Origin: Asanoa sp. WMMD1127
Lineage (GTDB): Bacteria; Actinomycetota; Actinomycetes; Mycobacteriales; Micromonosporaceae
Assembly: GCF_029626225.1 (NCBI RefSeq)
Contig: NZ_JARUBP010000001.1
Coordinates: forward strand, 3,534,001-3,598,000
Reading direction: 5' to 3'
Length of the DNA: 64,000 bases
Part shown: positions 42,792-54,103 of the stretch, piece after piece
Layout: the number at the start of each line of letters is the position of its first letter
Position numbering within the stretch: position 1 is the first letter of the stretch
The notes under the pieces: generated by a model
The model's input: the letters and a program-made list of their open reading frames with translations, nothing else
Told to the model about the DNA's origin: nothing
The model's database searches: none
Made by a program: the position numbers and the translations under genes

Positions 42792-44576
42792 TCATGCCGG
42801 TTCTCGCGCGGCCACGCCGCTCGATTCCGCGGCGGCGGCCGGGCGTGGGGGCGGCGCCGGGTCCGTCAGCGGCAACGACGCCACCCGGGTGAGCACGCCG
42901 TCGTCGCGCGTGCCCTCGATCGTCACCGCGGCCGTCACGCCCGACAACGACAGCGTGCTGACCGCGTTGCCGAAGTACGGGCCGGCCAGCTTGCGCCACC
43001 GGACCGACGGCTTGCGTACCCGCGCGGTCTTGGCCAACGCCCGCACCAGCGCCGATGGGCCACGCCACCAGCCGAGCGTCATCACCGGCTTCATCACCGC
43101 CGGCACGGCGTTGTGGATCGGCGAGCAGGTCAGCTGGTGCACCGGCGTGGTCACCGCCGGGTCGGCGAACCGGACCCGGGCCACATAGGAATGGTGCACG
43201 TCGCCGGAGAGCACGCTGATCGACGCCGGCGCGGGATAGGCCGGGCCGGCACCGACCCGCTCGCCGCCGCCGGTCGCGCGCGCCCCCGTGCCCAACCGCG
43301 CGAACAGCGACGCCAGGTCCTCGAACGACCGCTGGAACGCCGCCCAGTGCTCGAGGTCGACCGCCCGCCGCATCGTCTCCGCGGCGCGGCCGACCACCGT
43401 GTGCGGCGACGCCGCCAGCCGCTCGTTCCACGCCTCCAGGTGGTGGATGCCGTGCGGCAGCAGCCACGGCAGCGACGAGCCGACCACCAGGTGGTCGTAG
43501 TCGCCGTGGGCCTGGTCGAGGAACCACTGCCACTCACCGGGCGGCAGCATGGCCCGGCTGTCGGGGTCGAGCACGCGGCTGCACCGGTTGTCGAGCACGA
43601 CCAGCCGGGTCCGGCCGAGGTCGACCCGGTAGGACCACTGGTACTGCGTGGCCCGCCAGCGGTCGGTGTCGTGCGCCGCGTCGGCCTCGAGGTCGACCCG
43701 CTCGCCGAACTCGCGCAGCACCTCGGTCGCGTCGCCGGCGTCGACCACCTTCGGGTAGAGCGCGTCGGTCGCCAGCTCGTCCGGGTGCAGGTTGCCCAGG
43801 TGCTGGTAGACCCAGTAGGAGGCCAGCCCGCTGCGGATCCGCTCGGCCCACCAGGGCTGCTCGCGGGCCGCGGTCCGCCACGCCGCCGACGAGTTCCAGT
43901 CGTCGATGATCTCGTGGTCATCGAAGATCATCACGCTGGGTACGGTCGACAGCAGCCAGCGGATCTCCGGATCGCGCCAGGACTCCAGGTAAAGCTGCGT
44001 GTATTCGTGGAACGTGACGACCTGGTGCGGCGGGGCGTCCGTCAGCTTCGCCTTGCGGCGCTTGCGCTGCTTGCGCAGGAACCGGCGCACCTCGCGTGAG
44101 GTCATGTCCGCATAGACCTGGTCGCCGAGCAGCACCATCAGGTCCGGCCGGACGCCCTCGTCGGACATCAGCCGGCGGGCGAACGCGTCCAGCGCGTCCG
44201 GTGGCAGTTTGTGACCCGTCGAGCGCGGTGTCGCCTCCCGGCACGATCCGAAGATCAGCTTGACGGGCTGGCCGCGGTCGTCACCCATGCGGGTGCGGAT
44301 CACGCTGGGTGGATAGTCGGAGTCCGGCTCGGGCCAGACCTTCTCGTCGTCGACGAACACCTCGTACGGGGTGACCGCGTCCGCCGGCAGCCCTTCCACG
44401 ACGACCAGCGCGTAGTGGTGGTCGAAGGCGGTGAACGTACGGGCGCTACCTTCGGCTCCTCCTTCGGCACGCACCGTGACAACGGCCGGCGCGGCCGTCT
44501 CGACCCAGATGGTGGCCCGGGTGTCGACGACCCGGCGAAGCACCGGACCGATCAGCAGACGTGTGCCGGCGGACAT
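42792..44576 (-). CDS. PhoD-like alkaline phosphatase family protein
   Basis: A 594-aa phosphodiesterase/phosphatase-like protein. The N-terminal beta-sandwich domain (about 1-100) is followed by the metallophosphatase core, with FGSCREATPR, VLLGDQVYADM, the metal-binding MIFDDHEIIDDWN and the later LSGDVHHSYVA. No signal peptide or Tat motif is present at the N-terminus (SAGTRLLIGPVLRRVVDTRA), unlike secreted PhoD, so it may act in the cytosol. The ATG follows GGAGG at about 10 nt. The substrate is not predictable. Confidence 0.88.
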   Translation of the reverse strand: MSAGTRLLIGPVLRRVVDTRATIWVETAAPAVVTVRAEGGAEGSARTFTAFDHHYALVVVEGLPADAVTPYEVFVDDEKVWPEPDSDYPPSVIRTRMGDDRGQPVKLIFGSCREATPRSTGHKLPPDALDAFARRLMSDEGVRPDLMVLLGDQVYADMTSREVRRFLRKQRKRRKAKLTDAPPHQVVTFHEYTQLYLESWRDPEIRWLLSTVPSVMIFDDHEIIDDWNSSAAWRTAAREQPWWAERIRSGLASYWVYQHLGNLHPDELATDALYPKVVDAGDATEVLREFGERVDLEADAAHDTDRWRATQYQWSYRVDLGRTRLVVLDNRCSRVLDPDSRAMLPPGEWQWFLDQAHGDYDHLVVGSSLPWLLPHGIHHLEAWNERLAASPHTVVGRAAETMRRAVDLEHWAAFQRSFEDLASLFARLGTGARATGGGERVGAGPAYPAPASISVLSGDVHHSYVARVRFADPAVTTPVHQLTCSPIHNAVPAVMKPVMTLGWWRGPSALVRALAKTARVRKPSVRWRKLAGPYFGNAVSTLSLSGVTAAVTIEGTRDDGVLTRVASLPLTDPAPPPRPAAAAESSGVAAREPA

Positions 44577-44712
44577 ACGTTTTCAACCTCCAGTCACGGC
44601 GGGGGAACCGCGACCATCCTTTCTACCCGGGGGCCTGTGCGCCATAGCCTGACGCGCGACACCTCACACCCACCGCCGCGTGCGCCCGCGCGGGGCATGT
44701 CAGGATTTCGGT

Positions 44713-45858
44713 ATGGAATACGTGATCCTCGGAATCGTCCTGGCCGGTGTGCTGCTGCTCGCCGGGCTCGGCCTGCTCGTGCCCCGGATTCGCCGGCGGC
44801 CCCTGCCGCCGACCCTGCCGCGCCCGACGGGAACGCCCGAGGAGGCCGCCGAGGAAGAGGGCGGCGTCGGCATCCTCGCGCCGGAGAGACCGACCGAGGC
44901 CCCGGAAGCGCCCCCGGCCCCGACGATCGAGACCCCGGCGCCGACCGCCGGCCGGCTGATCCGCCTGCGCGGCCGCCTCTCCCGCTCGCAGAGCGTGTTC
45001 GGCAAGAGCCTGCTCGCGGTGCTCTCCCGTGACCGGCTCGACGAGGACGCCTGGGAGGAGATCGAGGACAGCCTGATCGGCGCCGACGTCGGCGTCGAGG
45101 CCACCCGTGAGATCGTCGACCGCCTCCGGGAGCGCACCCGGGTGCTCGGCACCCGCACCCCGGTCGAACTGCGCGCCCTGCTGGCCGCCGAGCTGACCGA
45201 GGCGCTCGACCCCACCCTGGACCGGTCGCTCAAGGTCACCGGCAAGCCCTCGGTGCTGTTGGTGGTCGGCGTCAACGGCTCCGGCAAGACCACGACCTGC
45301 GGCAAGATCGCCCGAGTGCTGATCGCCGACGGCCGCACCGTGCTGCTCGGCGCCGCCGACACGTTCCGCGCCGCCGCCTCCGAGCAGCTGGCCACCTGGG
45401 CCGGCCGGGTGGGCGCCGAGGTGGTCCGCGGGCCCGAGGGCGCCGACCCCGCCAGCGTCGCCTTCGACGCGGTCAAGAAGGGCATCGACACCGGCGTCGA
45501 CACGGTGCTGGTCGACACCGCCGGCCGCCTGCAGAACAAGATCGGCCTGATGGACGAGCTCGGCAAGGTCAAGCGGGTCGTCGAGAAGCAGGGCCCGGTC
45601 GACGAGACCCTGCTCGTGCTCGACGCCACCACCGGCCAGAACGGGCTCGAGCAGGCCCGGGTCTTCACCGAGGTGGTCGACGTGACCGGCGTGGTGCTGA
45701 CCAAGCTCGACGGCACCGCCAAGGGCGGCATCGTCATCGCCGTGCAGCGCAAGCTGGGCATCCCGGTCAAGCTGGTCGGCCTCGGGGAGGGTCCGGACGA
45801 CCTCGCGCCGTTCGAGCCGGCGGCCTTCGTCGACGCGCTTGTTGGCACGGACGCGTAA
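44713..45858 (+). CDS. ftsY: Signal recognition particle receptor FtsY
   Basis: FtsY docks SRP-ribosome complexes at the membrane. The 381-aa protein has an N-terminal membrane helix (YVILGIVLAGVLLLAGLGLL), an acidic Pro-rich linker, the N domain, and the G domain with VGVNGSGKTTTCGK near residue 187, DTFRAAASEQL, DTAGRLQNK and TKLDGTAKGG. An N-terminal helix is the rule in actinobacteria. Its TAA stop is embedded in TAATCT. Confidence 0.97.
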   Translation: MEYVILGIVLAGVLLLAGLGLLVPRIRRRPLPPTLPRPTGTPEEAAEEEGGVGILAPERPTEAPEAPPAPTIETPAPTAGRLIRLRGRLSRSQSVFGKSLLAVLSRDRLDEDAWEEIEDSLIGADVGVEATREIVDRLRERTRVLGTRTPVELRALLAAELTEALDPTLDRSLKVTGKPSVLLVVGVNGSGKTTTCGKIARVLIADGRTVLLGAADTFRAAASEQLATWAGRVGAEVVRGPEGADPASVAFDAVKKGIDTGVDTVLVDTAGRLQNKIGLMDELGKVKRVVEKQGPVDETLLVLDATTGQNGLEQARVFTEVVDVTGVVLTKLDGTAKGGIVIAVQRKLGIPVKLVGLGEGPDDLAPFEPAAFVDALVGTDA

Positions 45859-45861
45859 TCT
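45856..45861 (+). promoter_or_regulatory. -10 element for the phosphotransferase gene, embedded in the ftsY stop
   Basis: TAATCT starts with the ftsY TAA. Transcription would begin near 45868, after the GTG at 45865, which argues for the GTG at 45907 with its GGGAG site as the true start. Confidence 0.4.
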
Positions 45862-45906
45862 CGGGTGACCTACCAGCCGCAGGCCTCCGGACTCGGGAGA
45901 CCGTAC

Positions 45907-46695
45907 GTGACGCAGCAGGAAGTTCCCTTGCGTGGGGGGAACGTCAGCACCGTGGTCCGTGTCGGTGACACGGTCCGGCGCAATGCCGGGCCGTGGACGC
46001 CGTCGGTGCACGCGCTGTTGCGCCATCTGGAATATGTCGGCTTCACCGGCTCACCCCGGGTGCTCGGCATGGACGAGCGCAACCGCGAGGTGCTCTCCTA
46101 CCTCGAGGGCGAGTGCGGCGAATATCCGCTGGCGCCGCACTGGGTCACCGACGAGGCGCTGGTCACGGTCGCGACGATGCTGCGGATGTTCCACGACGCG
46201 CAGTACGGGTTCCAGCCGGCCCCGGGCGCGGTCTGGCGCTCGTTCGGGCCGCCCCCGCCGGACACCGAGGTGATCTGTCACCACGACGCTGCTCCGCACA
46301 ACGTGATCTGGCGGCCCGACGGCACCCTCGCGCTGATCGACTTCGACCTGGCCTCACCCGGCGCGCGGATCTACGACGTCGCGTACGCCGCCTGGACCTG
46401 GGTCCCGCTCTTCTCCGACCGGGACTCCTACACGCTCGGCTGGAAGCGGCCCAACCGGCCCCAGCGGCTGCGGATGTTCGCCGACGCCTACGGCCTGATC
46501 CCGCGCGACCGGCACCGCCTGGTGCGCACGATCCGCAAGCGCATCGTCGACCACGTCGAGGGGATCCGCCGGATGGCGGCCGCGGGCGACCCGGCGTTCG
46601 TCCGGATCGTGCACAAGGGTCACCTTCGCCGCCCGATGCGCGATCTCCGCCTGCTCGACTACGAACGCCACACCTTGGAGTACGCGCTGCGCTGA
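45907..46695 (+). CDS. Aminoglycoside-phosphotransferase-like (APH) family kinase
   Basis: A 262-aa protein of the kinase-like APH fold. The N-lobe opens with QQEVPLRGGNVSTVVRVGDT; the catalytic loop is CHHDAAPHNVIW (HxDxxxxN), and IDFDLASPG supplies the metal-binding Asp. The small-molecule substrate is unknown; similar genes are not necessarily resistance genes. An alternative start at 45865 adds 14 residues. Confidence 0.85.
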   Translation: MTQQEVPLRGGNVSTVVRVGDTVRRNAGPWTPSVHALLRHLEYVGFTGSPRVLGMDERNREVLSYLEGECGEYPLAPHWVTDEALVTVATMLRMFHDAQYGFQPAPGAVWRSFGPPPPDTEVICHHDAAPHNVIWRPDGTLALIDFDLASPGARIYDVAYAAWTWVPLFSDRDSYTLGWKRPNRPQRLRMFADAYGLIPRDRHRLVRTIRKRIVDHVEGIRRMAAAGDPAFVRIVHKGHLRRPMRDLRLLDYERHTLEYALR

Positions 46696-46717
46696 GGCCG
46701 GCTTTCTTCACACGTAC

Positions 46718-46766
46718 GAAACAACCTGTCACGCCGCGGTAACCGACACGCGACCTTGCGCGAAAC
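46718..46766 (+). promoter_or_regulatory. Putative GlnR operator upstream of amt
   Basis: Half-site-like pentamers recur with roughly 11-bp phasing: GAAAC (46718), GTCAC (46728), GTAAC (46739), GCGAC (46750) and GAAAC (46762). GTCAC-n6-GTAAC is exact. This resembles the actinobacterial GlnR box (GTnAC-n6-GaAAC arrays), and GlnR is known to activate amt–glnK–glnD operons. It ends about 90 nt before the amt start. Confidence 0.45.
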
Positions 46767-46853
46767 AGCGGCCCGGGAGGCTTCCTCGCGAACCGGCTGT
46801 CGGGCGACGCTGCTCTGCCTGCCGGAGGGAGGAACCTACCGAGAGGAGGCAGC

Positions 46854-48601
<1,748 letters not shown>

Positions 48602-48611
48602 TCGCACGACG

Positions 48612-50852
48612 ATGACCAGGGGATCGACGCGGGCTGCGGCCGGCGCCGGTCCCCTGGCCGTTCCGGGGATCGGGGCGGCGGCCCGCTCGCAGCGCTCCGC
48701 CGCGTTCGACGATTGGCTGCGCGGCCTGTTTACCTCTTCCGTCTCCGGCGTCGCGCTGGTTGCGGTCGGCGGGCTCGGGCGGCGGGAGTGTGCTCCGTAC
48801 GCCGATCTGGATCTCGTGCTGCTGCACGCGGGCGTGCCGGGGATGGACGACCTCGCCGCCTCGCTCTGGTACCCGATCTGGGACGCCCGGCTCGGGCTCG
48901 ACCACTCGGTGCGCACGGTGCCGGAGGCGCTGTCGGTGGCGCACGACGACGTGAAGGTGGCGCTCGGTCTGCTGGACGCGCGGCACATCGCCGGTGATCC
49001 CGCGCTGTCCGCGTCGCTGGCCGAGGCCGCGGCCGACCAGTGGCGGCGCACGGCGATCCGCCAGCTGCCGGCCCTGCGGTCCGTGACGACGGCCCGCTGG
49101 GAGGCGCACGGCGAGTTGGCGTTCCTGCTCGAGGGCGATCTCAAGGAGGCGGCCGGCGGGCTGCGGGACGTCGGGGTGCTGCGCGGGATCGCCCGCTCCG
49201 GCGTCACCGACGCGCTCCGGCCGGCGGTGCGGGCCGCGCACCTGCGGCTGCTGGACACCCGGGACGCGCTGCACGTCACGGTTGGGCGGCGGGTCGACCG
49301 GCTGGTCGCGCAGGAGCGTGCGGCGGTGGCGGGGCTGCTCGGGCTCGACGACGGTGACGCGCTGCTACGGCGGGTGGCCAGCGACGCGCGTACGGTCGCC
49401 AACGCCCTCGACGACGCCTGGCGGGCCGCCGACCGGGTCAGGGTGATCCGCCGGCGTGGCGCGGACGGCAAGCCGGTGCGCAGCCCGGTCGCCCGGGACG
49501 TGGTGTCGCAGGACGGCGAGCTCGTGCTGGCCCGCACCGCCATCGGGGCGCGGCCCGACCCGTCGCTGTCGCTGCGGGTCGCCGCCGCGGCCGCGACCAC
49601 CCGGCTGCCGATCTCGCGGGCGACGTGTGAGTGGCTCGCCGCCTACTGCCCGCCGTTGCCGTCGCCCTGGCCCGCCTCGGCGCGGGCCGCGCTGATCACC
49701 TTGCTGGGCGCCGGCCCCGGGCTGGTGCCGGCGTGGGAGACCTGCGACCGCTACGGGCTCGTGGACGGGTGGTTGCCCGAGTGGGCCCGGATGCGCAGCC
49801 TGCCGCAGCACAACCCGGTGCACCGCTACACGCTCGACCGGCACCTGGTGCAGGCGGCGGCCGAGGCGACCGCGTTCACGCGCGAGGTCGACCGGCCCGA
49901 CCTGCTGCTGCTGGCCGCGTTTCTGCACGACGTGGGCAAGGGGCTGCCGGGTGACCACAGCGCCGTCGGCGCGCCGGTCGCGGCCGCCGTCGCCGCCCGG
50001 ATCGGGCTGCCGCCGCCCGATGTCGCGCTGATCTCGAAGCTGGTGTCGCTGCACCTGCTGCTGCCCGAGGTGGCGACGCGGCGCGACCTGTCCGATCCGA
50101 AGACGATCGCCGGAGTCGCGGCCGCGGTCGGCGACGCGACGTGCCTGGACCTGTTGCACGGGCTCGCCCGCGCGGACGCGCTCGCGACGGGGCCGGCCGC
50201 CTGGTCCGACTGGAAGGGGCGGCTGGTCGCCGAACTGGTCCGGCGCACGCACACCGCGCTGGACACCGGCGTGCTGCCGGCACTGCCGACACCCGATCCG
50301 GCGCTGGTGGCCGGGCCGCTGCCGGCCGTGCATCTCGACGGTGACCGGGTCGCGGTCGCGGCCGCTGACCGGCGCGGGCTGCTCGCGGCGGTGGCCGGTT
50401 GCCTGGCGCTGCACCGGCTCGACGTGCTCGGCGCGGACGTGTCCACCGTGGAGGGACGCGCGCTGGTCGAGTTCCTGACCCAGCCGCGGTTCGGCGCCGC
50501 GCCCGATCCGATCGCGCTCGCCAACGACCTGCGCCGGGCGGTGGCCGGCGACGTGTCGGTGACCCAGCGGCTGCGTGGGCGGGGCGGCCGGTCCGCTGGT
50601 TCGGGGGCGCCGCCACGGGTGGTGTGGCACCGGGACGCGGCGACCGACGCGGTGGTGCTGGAGTTGCGGGCGGCGGACTCGCCGGCGCTGCTCTACCGGG
50701 TGGCCAGCGCGCTCGACGAGGCCGGGGCCTCGGTGCGGGCGGCCCGCATCTCGACGCTCGGCGGCGACGTGGTGGACGCCTTCTATCTGGTCGGCATCGG
50801 GGCGGGGGAGCGAGCGGTGGAAGCGGCGGTGCTCGCCGCGGCGCAGTCCTGA
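48612..50852 (+). CDS. glnD: PII nucleotidylyltransferase/deuridylylating-type enzyme GlnD
   Basis: GlnD modifies and demodifies PII in response to glutamine; the actinobacterial enzyme adenylylates it. The 746-aa domain order: nucleotidyltransferase (VGGLGRRECAPYADLDLVLL), a linker with GDLKEAAGGLRDVGVL, an HD hydrolase domain (LLLAAFLHDVGKGLPGDHS) and two C-terminal ACT domains (DRRGLLAAVAGCLALHRLDV; LLYRVASALDEAGASVRAAR). It lies 10 nt after glnK. Confidence 0.95.
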   Translation: MTRGSTRAAAGAGPLAVPGIGAAARSQRSAAFDDWLRGLFTSSVSGVALVAVGGLGRRECAPYADLDLVLLHAGVPGMDDLAASLWYPIWDARLGLDHSVRTVPEALSVAHDDVKVALGLLDARHIAGDPALSASLAEAAADQWRRTAIRQLPALRSVTTARWEAHGELAFLLEGDLKEAAGGLRDVGVLRGIARSGVTDALRPAVRAAHLRLLDTRDALHVTVGRRVDRLVAQERAAVAGLLGLDDGDALLRRVASDARTVANALDDAWRAADRVRVIRRRGADGKPVRSPVARDVVSQDGELVLARTAIGARPDPSLSLRVAAAAATTRLPISRATCEWLAAYCPPLPSPWPASARAALITLLGAGPGLVPAWETCDRYGLVDGWLPEWARMRSLPQHNPVHRYTLDRHLVQAAAEATAFTREVDRPDLLLLAAFLHDVGKGLPGDHSAVGAPVAAAVAARIGLPPPDVALISKLVSLHLLLPEVATRRDLSDPKTIAGVAAAVGDATCLDLLHGLARADALATGPAAWSDWKGRLVAELVRRTHTALDTGVLPALPTPDPALVAGPLPAVHLDGDRVAVAAADRRGLLAAVAGCLALHRLDVLGADVSTVEGRALVEFLTQPRFGAAPDPIALANDLRRAVAGDVSVTQRLRGRGGRSAGSGAPPRVVWHRDAATDAVVLELRAADSPALLYRVASALDEAGASVRAARISTLGGDVVDAFYLVGIGAGERAVEAAVLAAAQS

Positions 50853-50937
50853 CGCTGGTCTCTACGTCGCCGGGCGTACGCCGGGTGCCGCTTTCGCGCG
50901 GATTCGGTTGTGCGCCGGGCCGGGCAGCGTATGTCGC

Positions 50938-51828
50938 ATGGAACCGGTGGTGTGCGAAAAGCTCTCGAAACGGTACGGCGAGGTGGTCGCCGTCCAAGAT
51001 CTTGATCTCTCGGTGCGCGCGGGCGAGGTCTACGGCTTCCTGGGGCCCAACGGCGCGGGCAAGACGACCACGCTCCGGATGATGCTCGGGCTGATCCGGC
51101 CCAGCGGCGGGCGGGTCCTGCTGCACGGGCGGCCGCCGGGCGACCTGTCCGGCGTCGGCGCGCTGATCGAGGGGCCGGCGTTCTATCCCTACCTGAGCGG
51201 GCGGGACAACCTGCGGGTGCTGGCGCGCTACGCCGGGGTCGACGACCGGCGCATCGACGTGGTGCTCGACCTGGTCGACCTGGCCGGGCGGGCCAAGCAC
51301 AAGTACGCGACGTACTCGCTGGGCATGAAGCAGCGGCTCGGCGTGGCGGCGGCGCTGCTCAAGGACCCGCAGCTGCTGATCCTCGACGAGCCGACCAACG
51401 GGCTCGACCCGGCCGGCATGGCCGACATGCGCGCGCTGATCCGCCGACTCGGGGCGGCCGGATCGACCGTGCTGATCTCCAGCCACCTGCTGGGCGAGGT
51501 CGAGCAGATCTGCGACCGGGTCGGCATCATCGCCGGCGGACGGTTGGTCACCGAGAACACCGTCGCCGAGCTGCGTTCCGAGGCCGGTCTGCGGATCCAG
51601 GCCGCGCCGGTCGACTCCGCGGTGTCGTGGCTGCGACTGGTGCTGGGGTCCGCGGCGGTGTCGGTGGTGGACGGTGGGTTGGACGTGACCGTCGACCCGG
51701 CGCGGGCGGGCGAGATCAACGAGTCGCTGGTCAAGGCCGGCGTCGTCGTCAGCGAGCTGCGGCCGCGGTCGCGGGATCTGGAGCAGGTGTTCCTCGAGCT
51801 CACCGGAGGCGAGAGCAATGGTCGGTAG
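50938..51828 (+). CDS. ABC transporter ATP-binding protein
   Basis: A 296-aa ATPase: Walker A LGPNGAGKTTT near residue 38, the signature YSLGMKQRLGVA, Walker B LLILDEPTNGLD, and the H-loop SSHLLGEV. A C-terminal ~80-residue extension is typical of DrrA/CcmA-like exporters. It overlaps the permease gene by 11 nt. The substrate is unknown; family members export drugs or lipids. Confidence 0.92.
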   Translation: MEPVVCEKLSKRYGEVVAVQDLDLSVRAGEVYGFLGPNGAGKTTTLRMMLGLIRPSGGRVLLHGRPPGDLSGVGALIEGPAFYPYLSGRDNLRVLARYAGVDDRRIDVVLDLVDLAGRAKHKYATYSLGMKQRLGVAAALLKDPQLLILDEPTNGLDPAGMADMRALIRRLGAAGSTVLISSHLLGEVEQICDRVGIIAGGRLVTENTVAELRSEAGLRIQAAPVDSAVSWLRLVLGSAAVSVVDGGLDVTVDPARAGEINESLVKAGVVVSELRPRSRDLEQVFLELTGGESNGR

Positions 51829-52639
51829 TTTTCGGGCCGAGGCGGTCAAGCTGACCAAGCGGCCGGCGACGTGGCTGCTGCTGGGCATCGCGCTGCTGTT
51901 GGGGGCGCTCTTCGCGTACGTCATTCCGTATCTCGGCGCCACCTCCGGCACGACCGGCGCCACCGCGGACCGGGGTCTCGCCGCGACGCTGCCGGCCTCG
52001 ATCGTCGGCAACACGTTGGGCGGCTACCCGGTGTTCCTCGGCGCCCTGCTGGTCGTGCTCGGGGTCCTGTTCGTGGGCGGCGAGTACGGCTGGGGTTCGT
52101 GGAAGACGGTGCTGACCCAGGGGCCGTCGCGCGGGTCGGTGCTGGCGGGCAAGCTGTCGGTGCTGGCACTGGCGGCGCTGGGCTTCGTACTGGCGATCTT
52201 CCTCATGGGCACGGTGGCGAGCGTGCTGATCGCCGCGGCCGAGAACGCGTCGATGGCCTTCCCGTCGGCCGTGGACATCCTGCGCGGCATCGGGGCGGGC
52301 TGGTTGATCGCGACAATGTGGACGATGTTCGGCGCGGTGCTCGGCATCCTGCTGCGCGGCGTCGCGTTGGCGGTCGGGCTCGGCCTCGTCTGGATGCTGG
52401 TCGTGCAGAACCTGATCTCCGAGCTGGCGGCGCCGTTGCTGCCGTGGGTCGACTCGGCGCAACGGGGCCTGCCCGGGCCCGGGGCGGGCTCGCTGGTGGC
52501 GGCGTTGGGCGCGCCGGTCGCCTCGCCGGGCGTGTCGACGGTGCTGGGCGGCGGCTCGGGCGCGCTGGTGGTCGCTGCGTACCTGGTCGGTTTCGTCGCC
52601 GTCGGCGCGGTGGTCCTGCGCCGCCGTGACATTCTCTGA
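51818..52639 (+). CDS. ABC-2-type transporter permease
   Basis: A 273-aa integral membrane protein with about six helices (WLLLGIALLLGALFAYVI; FLGALLVVLGVLFVGGEYGW; LVVAAYLVGFVAVGAVVL). WGSWKTVLTQGPSRG is the characteristic loop of ABC-2 permeases. It pairs with the ATPase upstream, and a sensor kinase follows after 15 nt, suggesting a shared operon. Confidence 0.88.
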   Translation: MVGSFRAEAVKLTKRPATWLLLGIALLLGALFAYVIPYLGATSGTTGATADRGLAATLPASIVGNTLGGYPVFLGALLVVLGVLFVGGEYGWGSWKTVLTQGPSRGSVLAGKLSVLALAALGFVLAIFLMGTVASVLIAAAENASMAFPSAVDILRGIGAGWLIATMWTMFGAVLGILLRGVALAVGLGLVWMLVVQNLISELAAPLLPWVDSAQRGLPGPGAGSLVAALGAPVASPGVSTVLGGGSGALVVAAYLVGFVAVGAVVLRRRDIL

Positions 52640-52654
52640 CATGTGGAGGCCGTG

Positions 52655-53830
52655 ATGAGCTCGTCGACCCGCCGGGGCGCGCTGCGACGCTGGTTGGTGG
52701 ACGGGCTCGTCACGGGGTTTCTGCTGCTGATCGGTGGTTTCGGGTCGCATTTCGCCCAGGAGAACCAGCAGGCCACCGGCACCCTGCGGACGCCGCTGGA
52801 CGCGCTGGCGTACGGGCTGATCTTCGGGGCGGCGGCCGCGACCATCCTGCGACGGCGGTGGCCGGTCAGCGTGCTGACGGTGGTCGCCGGCATGACGGCG
52901 GCCTACCTGATCCTTGGCTACCCCTACGGCCCGATCATGATCTCGCTGGCCGTGGTGATCTACACGGTGGCGGAGCGGCTGCCACTGCGCCGGGCGGCCT
53001 GGGTGGGCGGGGCGGCCTTCGTACTCCTCGCGTTGCACGCTTTCGTTCCCTTCACCGACCCGACCAACACGAAGTTCGGCGGCCTGCTCCCGGCCGCGGC
53101 GTTCGTGGCGGTGCCGTTCGCGATCGGGGTGACGGTCAAGGTGAGCCGCGAGGCGGTGGCGCGCTCGCGTGCCGACGAGGCGCGCCGCATCGCCGACGAC
53201 GAACGGTTGCGAGTGGCGCAGGAGGTGCACGACGTGGTCGGCCACGGGTTGGCCGCGATTAACATGCAGGCCGAGATCGCGCTGCACCTGCTGCCCCGCA
53301 AGCCCGAGGAGGCGGAGGCGGCCCTGACCCGGATCAGCCGCAGCAGCAAGGCGGCGCTGGACGAGCTGCGGGTGACCCTGTCGGTGCTACGCCAACGCGG
53401 CGACCGCGCGCCGGCGCCGGGCTTGGCGCAGGTGCCGGCGCTGCGCGACCGCCTGGCGGAGTCGGGGTTGCCGGTGACGCTGTCGGTGATGGGCGACGTG
53501 GGGGAGCTACCGCTGGCCGTCGATCTGGCGGCCTATCGGGTGGTCCAGGAGTCGCTGACGAACGTGCTGCGGCACGCGGGCGCCGCGACCGCGGCCGTGG
53601 TTATCACCCATCTGCCGGACTGGGTCGTGGTCGAGGTGACCGACACCGGGCGAGGCGGAGTGGTGCCGCCGGGGGCGCCGGGGCATGGCCTGGAGGGGAT
53701 GCGCGAGCGCGTGACCGCTCTCGGCGGCACCTTGGCCGCGGGCCCGTTGTCTGGAGGCCGCGGCTGGCGTGTCCGCGCCGAACTACCCGTCACGCCTGAC
53801 GCCGACAGCGACCCAGACAGCGGCTGGTGA
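52655..53830 (+). CDS. NarL-type sensor histidine kinase
   Basis: A 391-aa kinase with about five or six N-terminal membrane helices (about residues 18-150), then a HisKA_3 dimerisation domain with the phospho-His in AQEVHDVVGHGLAAIN, and a HATPase domain (VQESLTNVLRHAGAATA; DTGRGG; GHGLEGMRERV). There is no obvious sensor domain outside the membrane, so the stimulus may be a membrane event. ATG 52655 has GGAGG at 5 nt. Confidence 0.93.
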   Translation: MSSSTRRGALRRWLVDGLVTGFLLLIGGFGSHFAQENQQATGTLRTPLDALAYGLIFGAAAATILRRRWPVSVLTVVAGMTAAYLILGYPYGPIMISLAVVIYTVAERLPLRRAAWVGGAAFVLLALHAFVPFTDPTNTKFGGLLPAAAFVAVPFAIGVTVKVSREAVARSRADEARRIADDERLRVAQEVHDVVGHGLAAINMQAEIALHLLPRKPEEAEAALTRISRSSKAALDELRVTLSVLRQRGDRAPAPGLAQVPALRDRLAESGLPVTLSVMGDVGELPLAVDLAAYRVVQESLTNVLRHAGAATAAVVITHLPDWVVVEVTDTGRGGVVPPGAPGHGLEGMRERVTALGGTLAAGPLSGGRGWRVRAELPVTPDADSDPDSGW

Positions 53831-54103
53831 TCGCCGCGAAGCGGCGTCGGCCGCGGCGACTCGGGCGGTCGAAGCGGTGTGCGGCGGAGCCTCCCCTCGC
53901 CGGTCTTTCCGCGAGCGCGGGCGGGGAATTGGCTGACGTTTCGAGCCGCGGACGCGAGCAAGGGCGGCGGATCGGACGCGGTCGAACGCACCCCTTCCCC
54001 GGACGCGTTCGCGTCCCAAGGCGGCCGGGATCCGAGTGCGGACGCGTCCGGGCCGCGCGTGCTCGGGGTCGGGGGTCGTGGCGGGCAGTGGTGGGTGAGG
54101 GTG

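Noticed and set aside
45907-46695. Antibiotic-resistance aminoglycoside phosphotransferase
   Set aside because: Only the general APH fold motifs are present, and the chromosomal housekeeping context gives no support for resistance.
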